Shown: positions 16,615 through 25,083, counted from the stretch's first letter. The stretch is DNA of 32,071 nucleotides from Chloroflexota bacterium (GCA_026389585.1 JAPLHP010000016.1:1-32071); one strand, 5' to 3'. The notes: generated by a model not told the origin, from the sequence alone. Numbers and translations are program-made.

Positions 16615-17859
16615 TTAGCGATTCGGCGCAGATTGACAGGGCTGCGAGAGATAGACCATGCCGCAGATGGAGACCAGGGACGTGCCATCATCACTGGCTG
16701 GACATTGAGCATAGCCTGTCAGTAAGCCTTTGACTTCGGACAGCACTGATAGTGTAATGTATATGGGAGGCATGCCGCAGATGCGCCTCTGGTCGCCCTC
16801 GCCCCTGATCTCCTCAAAGAAAGCCTCGGCGTTACCCTGACGAAGAATGTCGGTCAGCCTTTGATCCTGCTCTGCCAGCCTGTCCCTACCTGCAAGGTCT
16901 AGCGGGAGGTGATCCCCAAAAGCAGGCCCAATGTGAGCCAGGTCGGCTGCTGCTACTATGAGAGTGCGCCGATCGGTCGCTGCTTTCCTGATGATTTCGA
17001 TAGTGGCTGATATGGATGTGCCTTGTAAGGGACTCTCACCCTGATCGATGAACGAGTGGAAGGAACCGCAAAGGACAGGGAGTATGTCACACCGTCTGTT
17101 ACCCAGCAAGTAATGCAGCCAGATGAGCGCTGCCTCAACGGAATGCTCTCCACGGTGATGCAGTTCATTGCCGAAAACCCTTGCCTCTCCGGCTAGCCGG
17201 GCGATCTCGTCTACTAATTCCCGGGCTGTTGGCAGGATGCCCCAGGGGGTCTCATAATTCTGGCGGGTCAGGTTTATCTCACCCTCTCCTCCATTATGGT
17301 CTGTTCCCAATATAACGACCAGCTCAGTCTCCTCCAGGGCCGATGCTGCTTTGGCCCAGACTCTGGCATAGATAGGCCCACCCCTCGCAAAGTCGATGTG
17401 GGGGCTGATCAGTCCCTGTACCTCTCCGGTGGTTTGCGGGTCGTCCTTTTCTGCCTGGTCAAGGTATCTTTGCAGCAAAGCCCTGATTTCCTGGGGATCC
17501 TCCGGATAACATTTTCCAATAAGGAGGGGTTGCCTCGAGGCAGCATGTCGGAAATCATCGATGGCAACCTGATGGGCCTGGGCGAATCGCTCGTTGTTCA
17601 GAAGAAGAGCATTATCGAGCTCTGAAACGAGCTTCTCCATGATGGAGGTGCTGATGGGAATCCCTGTTCGCAGTTCAAACCCGGTCCTGACCATCCCCAA
17701 GTCACGGCTCCCATCCAGCAGTGTCAGGACTGGGGACAAGGCGCGAGGTACGAATAATCCTCTTTGGCTTATCCCCAGGGGGTCGCTTAGAAGGACACCT
17801 TGCTGTCCCCTGTGTAATACAGGCTGAGCATGGACCTCTCGAAGCTTAGGATTAGCCAC
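16615..17859 (-). CDS. MEMO-family (AmmeMemoRadiSam system protein B) protein with N-terminal extension (414 aa)
   Basis: Residues about 145-410 carry MEMO1 motifs: SPHIDFARGGPIYARVWA (His154), GTDHNGG (His188), HHRGEHSVEAAL (near 235) and LCGSFHSF (Cys264), which line the metal-binding pocket related to extradiol dioxygenases. The N-terminal 110 residues look like a winged-helix/PqqD-like domain, seen in bacterial members. Function is unsettled; relatives co-occur with an AMMECR1 protein and a radical SAM protein, neither of which is next door here. It lies 74 bp downstream of the flavoprotein gene on the same strand, so they may share a transcript. Confidence 0.85.
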   Translation of the reverse strand: MANPKLREVHAQPVLHRGQQGVLLSDPLGISQRGLFVPRALSPVLTLLDGSRDLGMVRTGFELRTGIPISTSIMEKLVSELDNALLLNNERFAQAHQVAIDDFRHAASRQPLLIGKCYPEDPQEIRALLQRYLDQAEKDDPQTTGEVQGLISPHIDFARGGPIYARVWAKAASALEETELVVILGTDHNGGEGEINLTRQNYETPWGILPTARELVDEIARLAGEARVFGNELHHRGEHSVEAALIWLHYLLGNRRCDILPVLCGSFHSFIDQGESPLQGTSISATIEIIRKAATDRRTLIVAAADLAHIGPAFGDHLPLDLAGRDRLAEQDQRLTDILRQGNAEAFFEEIRGEGDQRRICGMPPIYITLSVLSEVKGLLTGYAQCPASDDGTSLVSICGMVYLSQPCQSAPNR

Positions 17860-17933
17860 AAAATCGAACTACCGAATTCTCTACCTTGCGGATTAGATGC
17901 CGTACAGGTTTATTTTTCCGCAGCCGAATCCAG

Positions 17934-19403
17934 CTATAAGGTTGCTTGCCGGAAGCGGTGGTACTGGAGAACCATGCGGGCTGTTTTGATCCCTCCGCCC
18001 GATGCCTTATGTGTGCCCATACCAGCGATGCCAACGTCGGCACCGGTATAGAAAAGCCCTCTGATCGGTGCCTTTGGTGATGGCTGATACTTGCCACACT
18101 GGCCTGCAATCTGGGCCAGGCCAACACACTCTCCCCCCTGCCCCTCAACCACATGATCGCGGGTAAAGTGTGACACCTCGGCCGGCCCCTCCAGTTCCTT
18201 GTACATAACGGCGTCCATGACCCCGGGATACAACTTGTCCCACATTTTGTCCATCTTCTCGTATAGCATCTTGATTTCTTTGGCATCCGGGTCTGGTGAA
18301 CAGATGGTTCCAGCAACGATACACTGCTTACCCGGGGGTGCCATGTTGGGGTCAAAGTTGGAGGGGACTGTGGCGAACATCATTACCTCGTCGGATACCT
18401 CGCCAGAGCGCACCTTGAGGAAGCGCTCCAGGTTCATGGTCGTGTCATCGGCCCAGATGTTGTACATCTGATCTTCCAGGACTTTCTTATTGAGAAAATA
18501 CTTGACGCCGGTGAATGCCCAGCCCGGGACCAGCCCCTTAACATAGTTTACATAACTTTTATCGAATTGGTTCTCACCCACCAGTTTGAGTACTGTGGGC
18601 TGGATGCCGACATCACTGATAATAATAGGTGCCTCGTAGGTGCCGTCCCCGGTGTCTACTCCGGTTACCCGGCCGTCGCTGATCTTTATCTTCTCTGCTC
18701 TGGTGTGCGCTCGTATCTCCCCCCCGTTGGCCTTCATTGCCTTGGCTAAGTCATCAAGCACACGTCCGAAGCCCCCGACGTAGTACCCTGCAGCTCCACG
18801 GAGAGCTATGTCCTGCATTATCACTATTTGTTCTGAGGCTGAAACAAGATCGATGGGCTCAGCCAGCGATCCATTGGCATGCATTGCAAAGTAACTGTAG
18901 AGGGGCAATGGCAAATCAGCAAATTGAGAAAGCCATTGCTCCGAGGTCAGGTCATCCAGGGCATTGATCTGCTCTGCAGGCATCATGACCACGTCAATCA
19001 TGAACTTCAGTGCAGTCTCACGCTCCTTGCTTCCAATCTCCCAGAGGTCGAACAAGGGATCTGGTTGCAGTCCGGTGGTTGCAGGCAGGACGCCCTTATT
19101 ATATTTCCCTGATCGACCTCTATATGCTAACCCGGCAACATTCAAGGGAAGCGGCTTAAGTTGAGACTCGATGCCCAGTTCTTTGAAGGCTACGGCAAAG
19201 CTTGGCCCCTGAGCCGGCACCTGAAGCTTGGGTCCCAGTTCATAAGAGAAGCCGTCTTTGTTGGTTGGCGTGACTGCCTTCCCGCCAGTCGTCTCATTTT
19301 TCTCCAGCAGCAGGGTCTTAGATCCCCATTTGGATAGTAAAGCGGCAGAGGTAAGACCACCTGGCCCTCCTCCTATCACTATCACATCGTATTTCTTTGT
19401 CAT
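17934..19403 (-). CDS. FAD-dependent oxidoreductase, CrtI/phytoene-desaturase-like (489 aa)
   Basis: YDVIVIGGGPGGLTSAALLSKWG is the N-terminal FAD-binding Rossmann motif (GxGxxG), followed by LLLEKNETTGGKA. The C-terminus GLFYTGADVGIAGMGTHKASGGG is the second FAD-contact motif typical of phytoene desaturase/amine-oxidase-like proteins. Length is normal. Homologues desaturate carotenoid or saturate/isomerise polyprenyl chains; no carotenoid genes lie nearby, so the substrate is open. AAAGGGGGG precedes the ATG. The MEMO-family gene follows in the same direction. Confidence 0.88.
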   Translation of the reverse strand: MTKKYDVIVIGGGPGGLTSAALLSKWGSKTLLLEKNETTGGKAVTPTNKDGFSYELGPKLQVPAQGPSFAVAFKELGIESQLKPLPLNVAGLAYRGRSGKYNKGVLPATTGLQPDPLFDLWEIGSKERETALKFMIDVVMMPAEQINALDDLTSEQWLSQFADLPLPLYSYFAMHANGSLAEPIDLVSASEQIVIMQDIALRGAAGYYVGGFGRVLDDLAKAMKANGGEIRAHTRAEKIKISDGRVTGVDTGDGTYEAPIIISDVGIQPTVLKLVGENQFDKSYVNYVKGLVPGWAFTGVKYFLNKKVLEDQMYNIWADDTTMNLERFLKVRSGEVSDEVMMFATVPSNFDPNMAPPGKQCIVAGTICSPDPDAKEIKMLYEKMDKMWDKLYPGVMDAVMYKELEGPAEVSHFTRDHVVEGQGGECVGLAQIAGQCGKYQPSPKAPIRGLFYTGADVGIAGMGTHKASGGGIKTARMVLQYHRFRQATL

Positions 19404-19679
19404 TTTGCCCCCCTTTCTATTTTGGCTACATGCCTGGAATTGGTGTTGGCTTTGGTACTAACGCATGATAAACCATGCATTTCTTTTTTGCAATTTCGTA
19501 ATTGGCAAGCGAAAGGATGTGATAGCAACGAGCACAGAGAACTAAGGTTGACCAAGGTCGGCCAATAGTGCTAATTTAAGGAGGAGACAGGAACATTGTA
19601 TAGCGGTTTGCGGTGTGTATTGAATGTAGAAGAGAGCATGATCCTGCCCAGTAGCCCAGACAGCCATAAGAGGCATATA

Positions 19680-19771
19680 GGAGGGATCGCATAGTGGTCT
19701 AGTGCGGGCGCCTGCTAAGCGCTTACAGGGGTTAAACTCTGTCGTGGGTTCGAATCCCACTCCCTCCGCCA
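19680..19771 (+). tRNA. tRNA-Ser (anticodon GCU)
   Basis: The acceptor arm GGAGGGA (19680-19686) pairs with TCCCTCC (19761-19767), then discriminator G and encoded CCA to 19771. The anticodon loop CTGCTAA gives GCT at 19714-19716 on a 5 bp stem. A long variable arm and the GGTTCGAATCC T-loop fit a class II serine tRNA reading AGC/AGU. Confidence 0.95.
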
Positions 19772-19875
19772 TATTGACAGGGCACTGCTTCAAACGAAAC
19801 GAAAGGTCTTTCTCTCCCAGTTCTGGTTTAATTGCGTTGATCTCACATTCCAGCCGATTCTGAGGTAGAAAACCC

Positions 19876-21171
19876 GTGCCAAAATACTATATTTGGACTA
19901 TTGGTTGTCAGATGAATAAGGCCGATTCGGACTGTATGGCCAACTACCTGGAGCATTCAGGGTACTCTCGCACAGAGATGGCTGATGAGGCTGAGGTGAT
20001 TTTGCTCAATAGCTGCGTGGTGCGTCAGAATGCAGAGGATAAAGTAATCAACAAGCTCAACTCCCTCAGGGGTCTGAAGAGGAGGTCTCCAGGTGCGGTC
20101 ATCGCTCTCACTGGCTGTATGGTTGGCTCTGAAATCGACGACCTTAGTAAGCGCTTCCCCTGGGTTGACCTTTTCTTTCGGCCACAGCAATGGGAAGTCT
20201 TCTTCCAATGGGCTGGAAGCCACGGATTAGGCAGCGCCGACAACAAGGGCTTTCTCACCCCTCAGCGACCTCCTGTGAGTGAGTTGATTCCGATCATGCA
20301 TGGTTGCGATAGTTTCTGCTCCTATTGCGTTGTGCCCTATCGCCGCGGAAGGGCGAAGAGCCGTGACCTGCATGAGATCTGCTGTCAGGTAGAAGCGCTC
20401 GTTCAGCGTGGTGTGAAGGAAGTCACCTTGCTTGGTCAAATTGTCGATTCCTATGGCCTTGACCTGCCCTCAAGGCCTGATCTGGCGGATTTATTGGCAG
20501 AACTGAACAAAATCGAAGGACTTCTGCGAATACGCTTTCTGACCAACCATCCAAACTACATGAGCCACAAGCTTATCCAGGCGGTGGCTGGACTGGAAAA
20601 GGTCTGCGAGTATATCAGCCTGCCTGTTCAGGCTGGTGACAATGAGGTACTGAAGGCAATGCGGCGTGGCTATACAGTGGAGCATTATTGTGACCTGGTG
20701 GGGCAGATACGCGGAACCATCCCCGATGTTTCATTGAGCACCGATGTGATTGTTGGTTTTCCGGGTGAAACAGAGGAGCAGTTTGCCAGTACCCTGGACA
20801 TCCTGCGGCAGATCAGATTTGATAAAGTCCACATAGCTGCCTACTCGCCCCGGCCTGAGACCATTGCCTTCCGAAAACTTGATGACAATGTCTCTTCTGA
20901 ACGAAAGGAGCTGCGGCGTTTGCAGACTGAAGCTGTACAACAGCGTATAGCCGCCGAAATCAATGCCGACTTTGTGGGCAAGATAGTGGAGGTTCTGGTG
21001 GAGGGCAAGAAAAAGGATAAATGGCAGGGTCGCACTAGAGGGGACAATCTAGTATTCTTTCCGGGCAGTGACAGCCTGGTTGGGCAGTTGGTGATGGTGA
21101 TAGTTGAGAAGACCAGCGCTTTCGCACTGCAGGGCGTGCCACAAGAAAAGATTAAGAATCCAGTAGTTTGA
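19876..21171 (+). CDS. miaB: MiaB-type tRNA methylthiotransferase (431 aa)
   Basis: The N-terminal UPF0004 domain has the three auxiliary-cluster cysteines Cys11, Cys47 and Cys81. The radical SAM motif GCDSFCSYCVVPYRRG provides Cys144, Cys148 and Cys151. The C-terminal 65 residues look like the TRAM RNA-binding domain. MiaB adds a methylthio group to N6-isopentenyl-A37 in tRNAs reading UNN codons, using two SAM and two Fe-S clusters. A related RimO or MtaB assignment is less likely given the overall block pattern. The start is GTG 19876 with GAGGT upstream. Its 3' end overlaps the DUF5343-type gene on the other strand by 20 bp. Confidence 0.88.
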   Translation: MPKYYIWTIGCQMNKADSDCMANYLEHSGYSRTEMADEAEVILLNSCVVRQNAEDKVINKLNSLRGLKRRSPGAVIALTGCMVGSEIDDLSKRFPWVDLFFRPQQWEVFFQWAGSHGLGSADNKGFLTPQRPPVSELIPIMHGCDSFCSYCVVPYRRGRAKSRDLHEICCQVEALVQRGVKEVTLLGQIVDSYGLDLPSRPDLADLLAELNKIEGLLRIRFLTNHPNYMSHKLIQAVAGLEKVCEYISLPVQAGDNEVLKAMRRGYTVEHYCDLVGQIRGTIPDVSLSTDVIVGFPGETEEQFASTLDILRQIRFDKVHIAAYSPRPETIAFRKLDDNVSSERKELRRLQTEAVQQRIAAEINADFVGKIVEVLVEGKKKDKWQGRTRGDNLVFFPGSDSLVGQLVMVIVEKTSAFALQGVPQEKIKNPVV

Positions 21172-21931
21172 CGGAGTTCTTGCCCAGGAACTCCTTCATA
21201 GAGTCAAACCATCTGGCCTTCAGGTCGTCTGGCCACTCGGTATTGAAGGAAGGGAACTTATCCATTAGAAACATCATGGTCTGAAGACGGTCGAACCATT
21301 CTCCCCGGACATCTTTAGGCCAATTTGGATCAAAGTCTGGCAATTTGGCAGCCAGATAGTTCGATCCCAGCAGCCCGGCTTTGTCCAATTGACGCCTGGG
21401 GGATGATGAAAGAGAGGGCGATCTCCTTTTTCGGGGTGGGAGTGCCTGAGGGCTGGCTTTCTGAGATGTCCCTACCCTGGACCTGGTCAATAGGTTGGGC
21501 GATAACCCTATGCCTGAGTCCTTAGCAAGAGCCAGGAAAAAGGAAAGGCACTTGTTGCCTACATTATTATCAGCGCCGAACTGGCGGAAGCACTCTTTTA
21601 CCTGCCCCAGCGTAGCGTGTTCCAGATCCAGGCCTCCGAATACCGGCTTATAAGCTGCCTCAGCTATTTCTCTCAGCAGCAATCTGCGGTTTTCTCCCTC
21701 TGTCTTTACCAGGTTCAAGAGCTTATCAGTTGGTTCATTCCCGGGGCCGATCAGATCCAGGAAAGAAAGGGTGGCCCTGACAGTCAACGCTGTGCTTTCG
21801 GACACCCCGAGGTCCTTAAGATAACTTTGATCCAACTGCAACGGAACGTGCTGGTATAGAGCTCCAAGAAGCCTTTGCCAGGTGGCGTAGGTCAAATATG
21901 GTGGCAGACGGTTCTTTCCTCTTGATTTCAT
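21152..21931 (-). CDS. DUF5343-type protein with a C-terminal duplication (259 aa)
   Basis: Residues 10-150 match the pattern I recall for DUF5343: PYLTYATWQRLLGALYQHVP, then a helical block ending LGLIGPGNEPT-like text. The middle (155-185) is basic and Ser/Pro-rich. The C-terminus contains two copies of a WPxDxxxxWFD motif (residues about 205-222 and 233-250), an internal repeat. DUF5343 function is unknown; the domain is thought to be winged-helix-like. A perfect consensus promoter at 21970-21998 drives it, AAGGGAAG lies before the ATG, and it shares the TGAAAT-box region with the divergent FtsZ-like cluster, so it is a candidate regulator of that cluster. Confidence 0.7.
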   Translation of the reverse strand: MKSRGKNRLPPYLTYATWQRLLGALYQHVPLQLDQSYLKDLGVSESTALTVRATLSFLDLIGPGNEPTDKLLNLVKTEGENRRLLLREIAEAAYKPVFGGLDLEHATLGQVKECFRQFGADNNVGNKCLSFFLALAKDSGIGLSPNLLTRSRVGTSQKASPQALPPRKRRSPSLSSSPRRQLDKAGLLGSNYLAAKLPDFDPNWPKDVRGEWFDRLQTMMFLMDKFPSFNTEWPDDLKARWFDSMKEFLGKNSVKLLDS

Positions 21932-21969
21932 AAATTCAGTCTTCCCTTCTCAGTAATCGCCATTTCAGG

Positions 21970-21998
21970 ATTATAGTCCTGGTGAAATGAAATGTCAA
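21970..21998 (-). promoter_or_regulatory. Consensus promoter of the DUF5343-type gene
   Basis: On the minus strand TTGACA (21998-21993) and TATAAT (21975-21970) are separated by exactly 17 bases. The transcript would start near 21963, giving a leader of about 32 nt. Confidence 0.8.
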
Positions 21999-22003
21999 GA
22001 CCA

Positions 22004-22033
22004 TTGACTTATGAAATTATATTTCATTATGAA
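22004..22033 (+). promoter_or_regulatory. Upstream promoter toward the FtsZ-like cluster
   Basis: TTGACT at 22004-22009 and TATGAA at 22028-22033 have an 18 base spacer that is almost filled by the palindrome 22011-22027. A protein bound there would block this promoter. Confidence 0.5.
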
Positions 22034-22125
22034 ATGATACCTGAAATGAAATCATGTGGGCAATGAGGTAAAATTTTAGTGTGAAATTGGCGATATAAAC
22101 AATTTATTTCAATTGTGAAAAGCTA

Positions 22126-22155
22126 TTGACAAGCAATTTTTTTGTGATCTACAAT
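22126..22155 (+). promoter_or_regulatory. Main promoter of the FtsZ-like cluster
   Basis: TTGACA at 22126-22131 and TACAAT at 22150-22155 have an 18 base spacer. A start near 22162 gives a leader of about 120 nt containing a TGAAAT box and the palindrome at 22182-22197. Confidence 0.65.
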
Positions 22156-22181
22156 GGCTTGTCTGTGAAATTCCCCTAGTC

Positions 22182-22197
22182 ACCTAGGTACCAAGGT
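22182..22197. repeat. 16 bp near-perfect palindrome in the leader
   Basis: ACCTAGGTACCAAGGT pairs with its own complement in seven of eight positions. It lies just after the predicted start site and could be an operator or a leader hairpin. Confidence 0.45.
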
Positions 22198-22281
22198 GGA
22201 TTTAGAGGGAAAGTGGGAAACAGGAATGAAGATAGGAATCAAGAAAATAAATACAAGTAGAAAATCGAGAAGGAGGAGCAA

Positions 22282-23325
22282 GTGAACGAAAGAGACGCAA
22301 GGGTTCCTGCGCCCATTAAGGTGATTGGTGTGGGTGGGGGTGGATGCAATGCTGTACGGCGGATGCTGGTGAAGCCGACGCCGGGGGTCCAGTATATAGT
22401 ATGTAATACTGATATCAAATCGCTGGATTCCTGCCCCACCGATGTACTGTCGGTGCAGATTGGTGAGCATATCACCCGTGGCTTCGGGGCAGGGGGAGAC
22501 ATGGCGGTAGGGGCAAAGGCTGCGGAGGAGGGTCGTTTTCTATTAAAGAGGGCACTTAAGGATGCCGAGTTGGTATTCGTCACGGCTGGCATGGGTGGAG
22601 GCACGGGGACAGGCGCAGCTCCAGTTGTAGCTCAGATAGCCAAGGAAAGCAAGGCCTTGGTCATCGCCGTAGTAACCACCCCATTCTCTTTTGAAGGGAA
22701 GAGACGTTTCTCACTGGCTCTAACGGGTATCCGCAGACTCAGACCGGAAGTAGATAACCTGATCATCATTCACAATGACCGGCTGCTGCAATTCTGTGAG
22801 TCAAACGTCCCAACGCAACATGCATTTTCTGTTGCCGATGAAGCTGTTTCCGAGGGTATTTTGGCCGTATCTAACCTGGTTAATGTATCAGGGGAGATCA
22901 ATGTTGACCTGGCTGATGTGAAAGCCGTCATGGGTATTCCTGGTGGTGCACTCCTTGCCATTGGCAAAGCAGATAGCAAGAGCCGCTACCCGGCGCAGGA
23001 AGCAGCAGAGCAAGCCATTCAGAACCCGTTGCTGGATATAGACATAAAGGGAGCCAAAGGCATCCTGTTCAATTTCAGTGGTGGCCCGGATCTAACACTG
23101 GGTGAGGTAAACGATGCGGCCAATCTCATTGCCAGGGAAGTGGATAGCAGTGCCCTGATGTTCTTTGGTATGTCCACCCCCAGCGAAGAAATGAGGAATG
23201 TGGTGAAGATCACGCTCATTGCCACTGGCATACATCCGCCTTTGCCCACCAGCTGGCTGGCTGAAATGGGAGAGACTATTAAAGAGGTGCTAACAGGGCA
23301 CAAGAGGCCTGGTTCATATCACTAG
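22282..23325 (+). CDS. FtsZ-like GTPase 1 (347 aa)
   Basis: [17 protein letters not shown] (residues 12-28) is the first nucleotide loop, GMGGGTGTG (103-111) the tubulin/FtsZ signature, HNDRLL near 164 the T6 contact and NVDLAD (207-212) the T7 loop that completes GTP hydrolysis, so assembly and GTPase activity should be intact. FtsZ itself usually continues into a long linker ending in a conserved peptide that binds FtsA/ZipA. Here the protein ends about 30 residues after the core with a short tail (TSWLAEMGETIKEVL) that could be an amphipathic helix. The start is GTG 22282 after AGGAGG. It is first in a cluster with two membrane hairpin genes following. A role in non-divisional filaments is inferred. 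Confidence 0.9.
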   Translation: MNERDARVPAPIKVIGVGGGGCNAVRRMLVKPTPGVQYIVCNTDIKSLDSCPTDVLSVQIGEHITRGFGAGGDMAVGAKAAEEGRFLLKRALKDAELVFVTAGMGGGTGTGAAPVVAQIAKESKALVIAVVTTPFSFEGKRRFSLALTGIRRLRPEVDNLIIIHNDRLLQFCESNVPTQHAFSVADEAVSEGILAVSNLVNVSGEINVDLADVKAVMGIPGGALLAIGKADSKSRYPAQEAAEQAIQNPLLDIDIKGAKGILFNFSGGPDLTLGEVNDAANLIAREVDSSALMFFGMSTPSEEMRNVVKITLIATGIHPPLPTSWLAEMGETIKEVLTGHKRPGSYH

Positions 23326-23383
23326 TAGTAGAGGTATAACACAAAATAATGGCTGAATCAGACCGAAAAGGGGGTTAGACGAG

Positions 23384-23578
23384 ATGTCACAGTTGCTATC
23401 ATGGATCAATGCGGTATCGGGGATGATACTCTTCTTTGCCATGTCTAATATAACGACTTGGGTCATCTTCGACTCGCCGCAAGCCAAGATATTCCCCTTC
23501 CTCGTTGGCATACTGCTCCTGGGTAATGCAGTATACCTATCCGTGGCAAAGGGAGAGATCTCGAGCCATCGCAGTTAG
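23384..23578 (+). CDS. Two-helix membrane protein, type a (64 aa)
   Basis: Two hydrophobic helices (about residues 7-22 and 35-54) are joined by a polar loop with Trp and SPQAKIF; the C-terminus carries Lys, His and Arg. The opening LLSW.N...G..LFFAMS.I is shared with the four other small proteins of the cluster, and it is a close paralogue of the protein at 26636. GGGGG precedes the ATG. It follows FtsZ-like 1 by 58 bp. It may anchor or regulate the FtsZ-like filaments at the membrane; this is inferred from gene order only. Confidence 0.75.
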   Translation: MSQLLSWINAVSGMILFFAMSNITTWVIFDSPQAKIFPFLVGILLLGNAVYLSVAKGEISSHRS

Positions 23579-23589
23579 GGGGTCATGAA

Positions 23590-23793
23590 ATGGCACGTTT
23601 GTTAAGCTGGGCCAACATGCTGGTGGGTGGACTGTTATTGTTTGCACTTTCAGACATAGCAAGCTGGTCCTGGTTTTCGGCCCCCGCCGCCAGGCTGATT
23701 GTCTTTGTTCTAAGCGTGCTGCTGGTAGGGAATGCAGTTATCCTCTCGTTTGGAAGCGAAGGACAATGGGCACGGCGGGATGGAGTGGCCTAG
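23590..23793 (+). CDS. Two-helix membrane protein, type b (67 aa)
   Basis: The protein begins RLLSWANMLVGGLLLFALSDIASWSW, then FSAPAARL and a second helix ending VGNAVILSFG, with a charged tail. It starts 11 bp after the previous stop, so the two are likely co-translated. It is nearly identical over most of its length to the protein at 26927, including long stretches of DNA, which points to recent duplication or gene conversion. Motif and topology match the other cluster hairpins. Function unknown. Confidence 0.75.
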   Translation: MARLLSWANMLVGGLLLFALSDIASWSWFSAPAARLIVFVLSVLLVGNAVILSFGSEGQWARRDGVA

Positions 23794-23843
23794 CCTCCTT
23801 ATGAACGGCCTCGCGTTTAGGGGAAGCAAGCTTTTGTACTTTT

Positions 23844-23870
23844 GGGGAGAGGGATGGGCTCCCTCTCCCC
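23844..23870 (+). repeat. Perfect 11 bp hairpin between modules 1 and 2
   Basis: GGGGAGAGGGA (23844-23854), loop TGGGC, then the exact complement (23860-23870). No T tract follows, so it is more likely an mRNA-stability or processing hairpin than a classic terminator. It separates the first Z-a-b unit from FtsZ-like 2. Confidence 0.65.
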
Positions 23871-23928
23871 ACAACCAGCGGGGATTCTTGATACATATAT
23901 CTAATGAAAGGAGGGAGAGGCAAGGAGC

Positions 23929-25035
23929 ATGATAGATACAGTGCGGGGAGGCATGAGAGCGGGTGACCGTGCCAGGACACCGGCGCTGATCAAGGTAATA
24001 GGTGTCGGCGGTGGCGGCTGCAATACTGTCCGCCGCATGATGCGCACTCAACAGACTCCTGGCGTGGAATATATTGTCGCTAATACGGATGTAAAGTCCT
24101 TAGACCTGATCCAGGGAGGAGCAATTTCACTGCAAATCGGCGAGCATCTCACCCATGGGTTTGGTGCTGGGGGAGATCCCAAGGTTGGTGGCCAGGCGGC
24201 TGCAGAGGCGGAGTTTCTGCTCAAACGAGCACTCAAGGATGCTGAGCTGGTATTTATCACAGTGGGTATGGGTGGAGGCACAGGCACCGGAGCAGCTCCA
24301 GTAGTAGCTCAAATAGCCAGGACCTGTGGTGGGCTGGTTCTTGCTGTTGTAACCACCCCCTTCTCCTTTGAAGGCAGGAAGCGTGATGAGGTTGCCATGG
24401 CAGGCGTCGATAAGCTTAGGTCAATGGTCGACAACATGATTGTTGTCCACAATGACCGCCTTCTCCAATACTCAGACCACAATGCCAGCATAAGCCAAGC
24501 CTTCGCCATGGCTGACGGGGTGGTGAGCGAGGGGATCTTAAGCGTATCCCAGCTTGTCAATGTCCCCGGAGAGATAAATGTTGACCTGGCTGATGTGAAA
24601 GCCGTAATGAAGCTGGCTGGAACAGCTATCATGGCTATGGGCCATGGTGAGGGACAGCATCCTGCTATGGATGCTGCAGAACAAGCTATCACCAATCCTC
24701 TGCTCGATGTCACCATGAAAGGGGCCAGAGGGCTTCTGGTCAGTTTCTCCGGTGGGCCAGACTTGAGCCTCGGCGAGGTCAATGAGGCAGCGACAGCCAT
24801 CGCCAGAGAAGCTGATCCCAATTGTAATTTCAAGTTCGGCCTGGCTTCCCTCAGTGATGAGCTTCGGGGGAAGGCCAAGGTTACCGTTATTGCTACAGGC
24901 ATAAGAGCATCAGGCATAAGAACATCGTCGTCTTCGTCTTCGCCGCCACCCTCTATGACCTCGACGACCAAGGGGTTATTCAAGAGCCTGGGACAGCAGA
25001 TCGACAAGGCGACCAAAGATCGCAAATGGTTTTAG
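23929..25035 (+). CDS. FtsZ-like GTPase 2 (368 aa)
   Basis: The same core is present: [17 protein letters not shown] (21-37), GMGGGTGTG (113-121), HNDRLL near 174 and the T7 loop NVDLAD (217-222). The core runs to about residue 325. The tail is the most distinctive of the three: a Ser-run linker (about 332-346) with prolines, then a basic segment TKGLFKSLGQQIDKATKDRK that could form an amphipathic, membrane-touching helix. No canonical FtsZ C-terminal peptide is visible. AAGGAGC lies directly before ATG 23929. Followed after 48 bp by a single membrane hairpin gene (type c). Confidence 0.9.
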   Translation: MIDTVRGGMRAGDRARTPALIKVIGVGGGGCNTVRRMMRTQQTPGVEYIVANTDVKSLDLIQGGAISLQIGEHLTHGFGAGGDPKVGGQAAAEAEFLLKRALKDAELVFITVGMGGGTGTGAAPVVAQIARTCGGLVLAVVTTPFSFEGRKRDEVAMAGVDKLRSMVDNMIVVHNDRLLQYSDHNASISQAFAMADGVVSEGILSVSQLVNVPGEINVDLADVKAVMKLAGTAIMAMGHGEGQHPAMDAAEQAITNPLLDVTMKGARGLLVSFSGGPDLSLGEVNEAATAIAREADPNCNFKFGLASLSDELRGKAKVTVIATGIRASGIRTSSSSSSPPPSMTSTTKGLFKSLGQQIDKATKDRKWF

Positions 25036-25083
25036 TTGAGACTTACTAGGGAAGTTTGAGCAATAAAGGAGGAGGGATTTACT

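Larger units (their letters stand above)
21932..22281. promoter_or_regulatory. AT-rich divergent control region with about eleven TGAAAT boxes
   Basis: TGAAAT or its complement ATTTCA occurs at 21962, 21983, 21988, 22012, 22021, 22030, 22042, 22047, 22082, 22106 and 22166. Two of them form the perfect palindrome ATGAAAT-TAT-ATTTCAT at 22011-22027. The boxes overlap promoters on both strands, as expected for one regulator controlling both the DUF5343-type gene and the FtsZ-like cluster. The rest of the 350 bp holds no gene. Confidence 0.7.

Noticed and set aside
19542-19793. Minus-strand frame containing the GVGFEPTTE peptide
   Set aside because: This is the well known false ORF produced by reading the antisense of a tRNA-Ser gene; the tRNA explains the sequence.
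24309-25025. 238-codon minus-strand frame opposite FtsZ-like 2
   Set aside because: Shadow of a gene with unmistakable FtsZ motifs on the plus strand.
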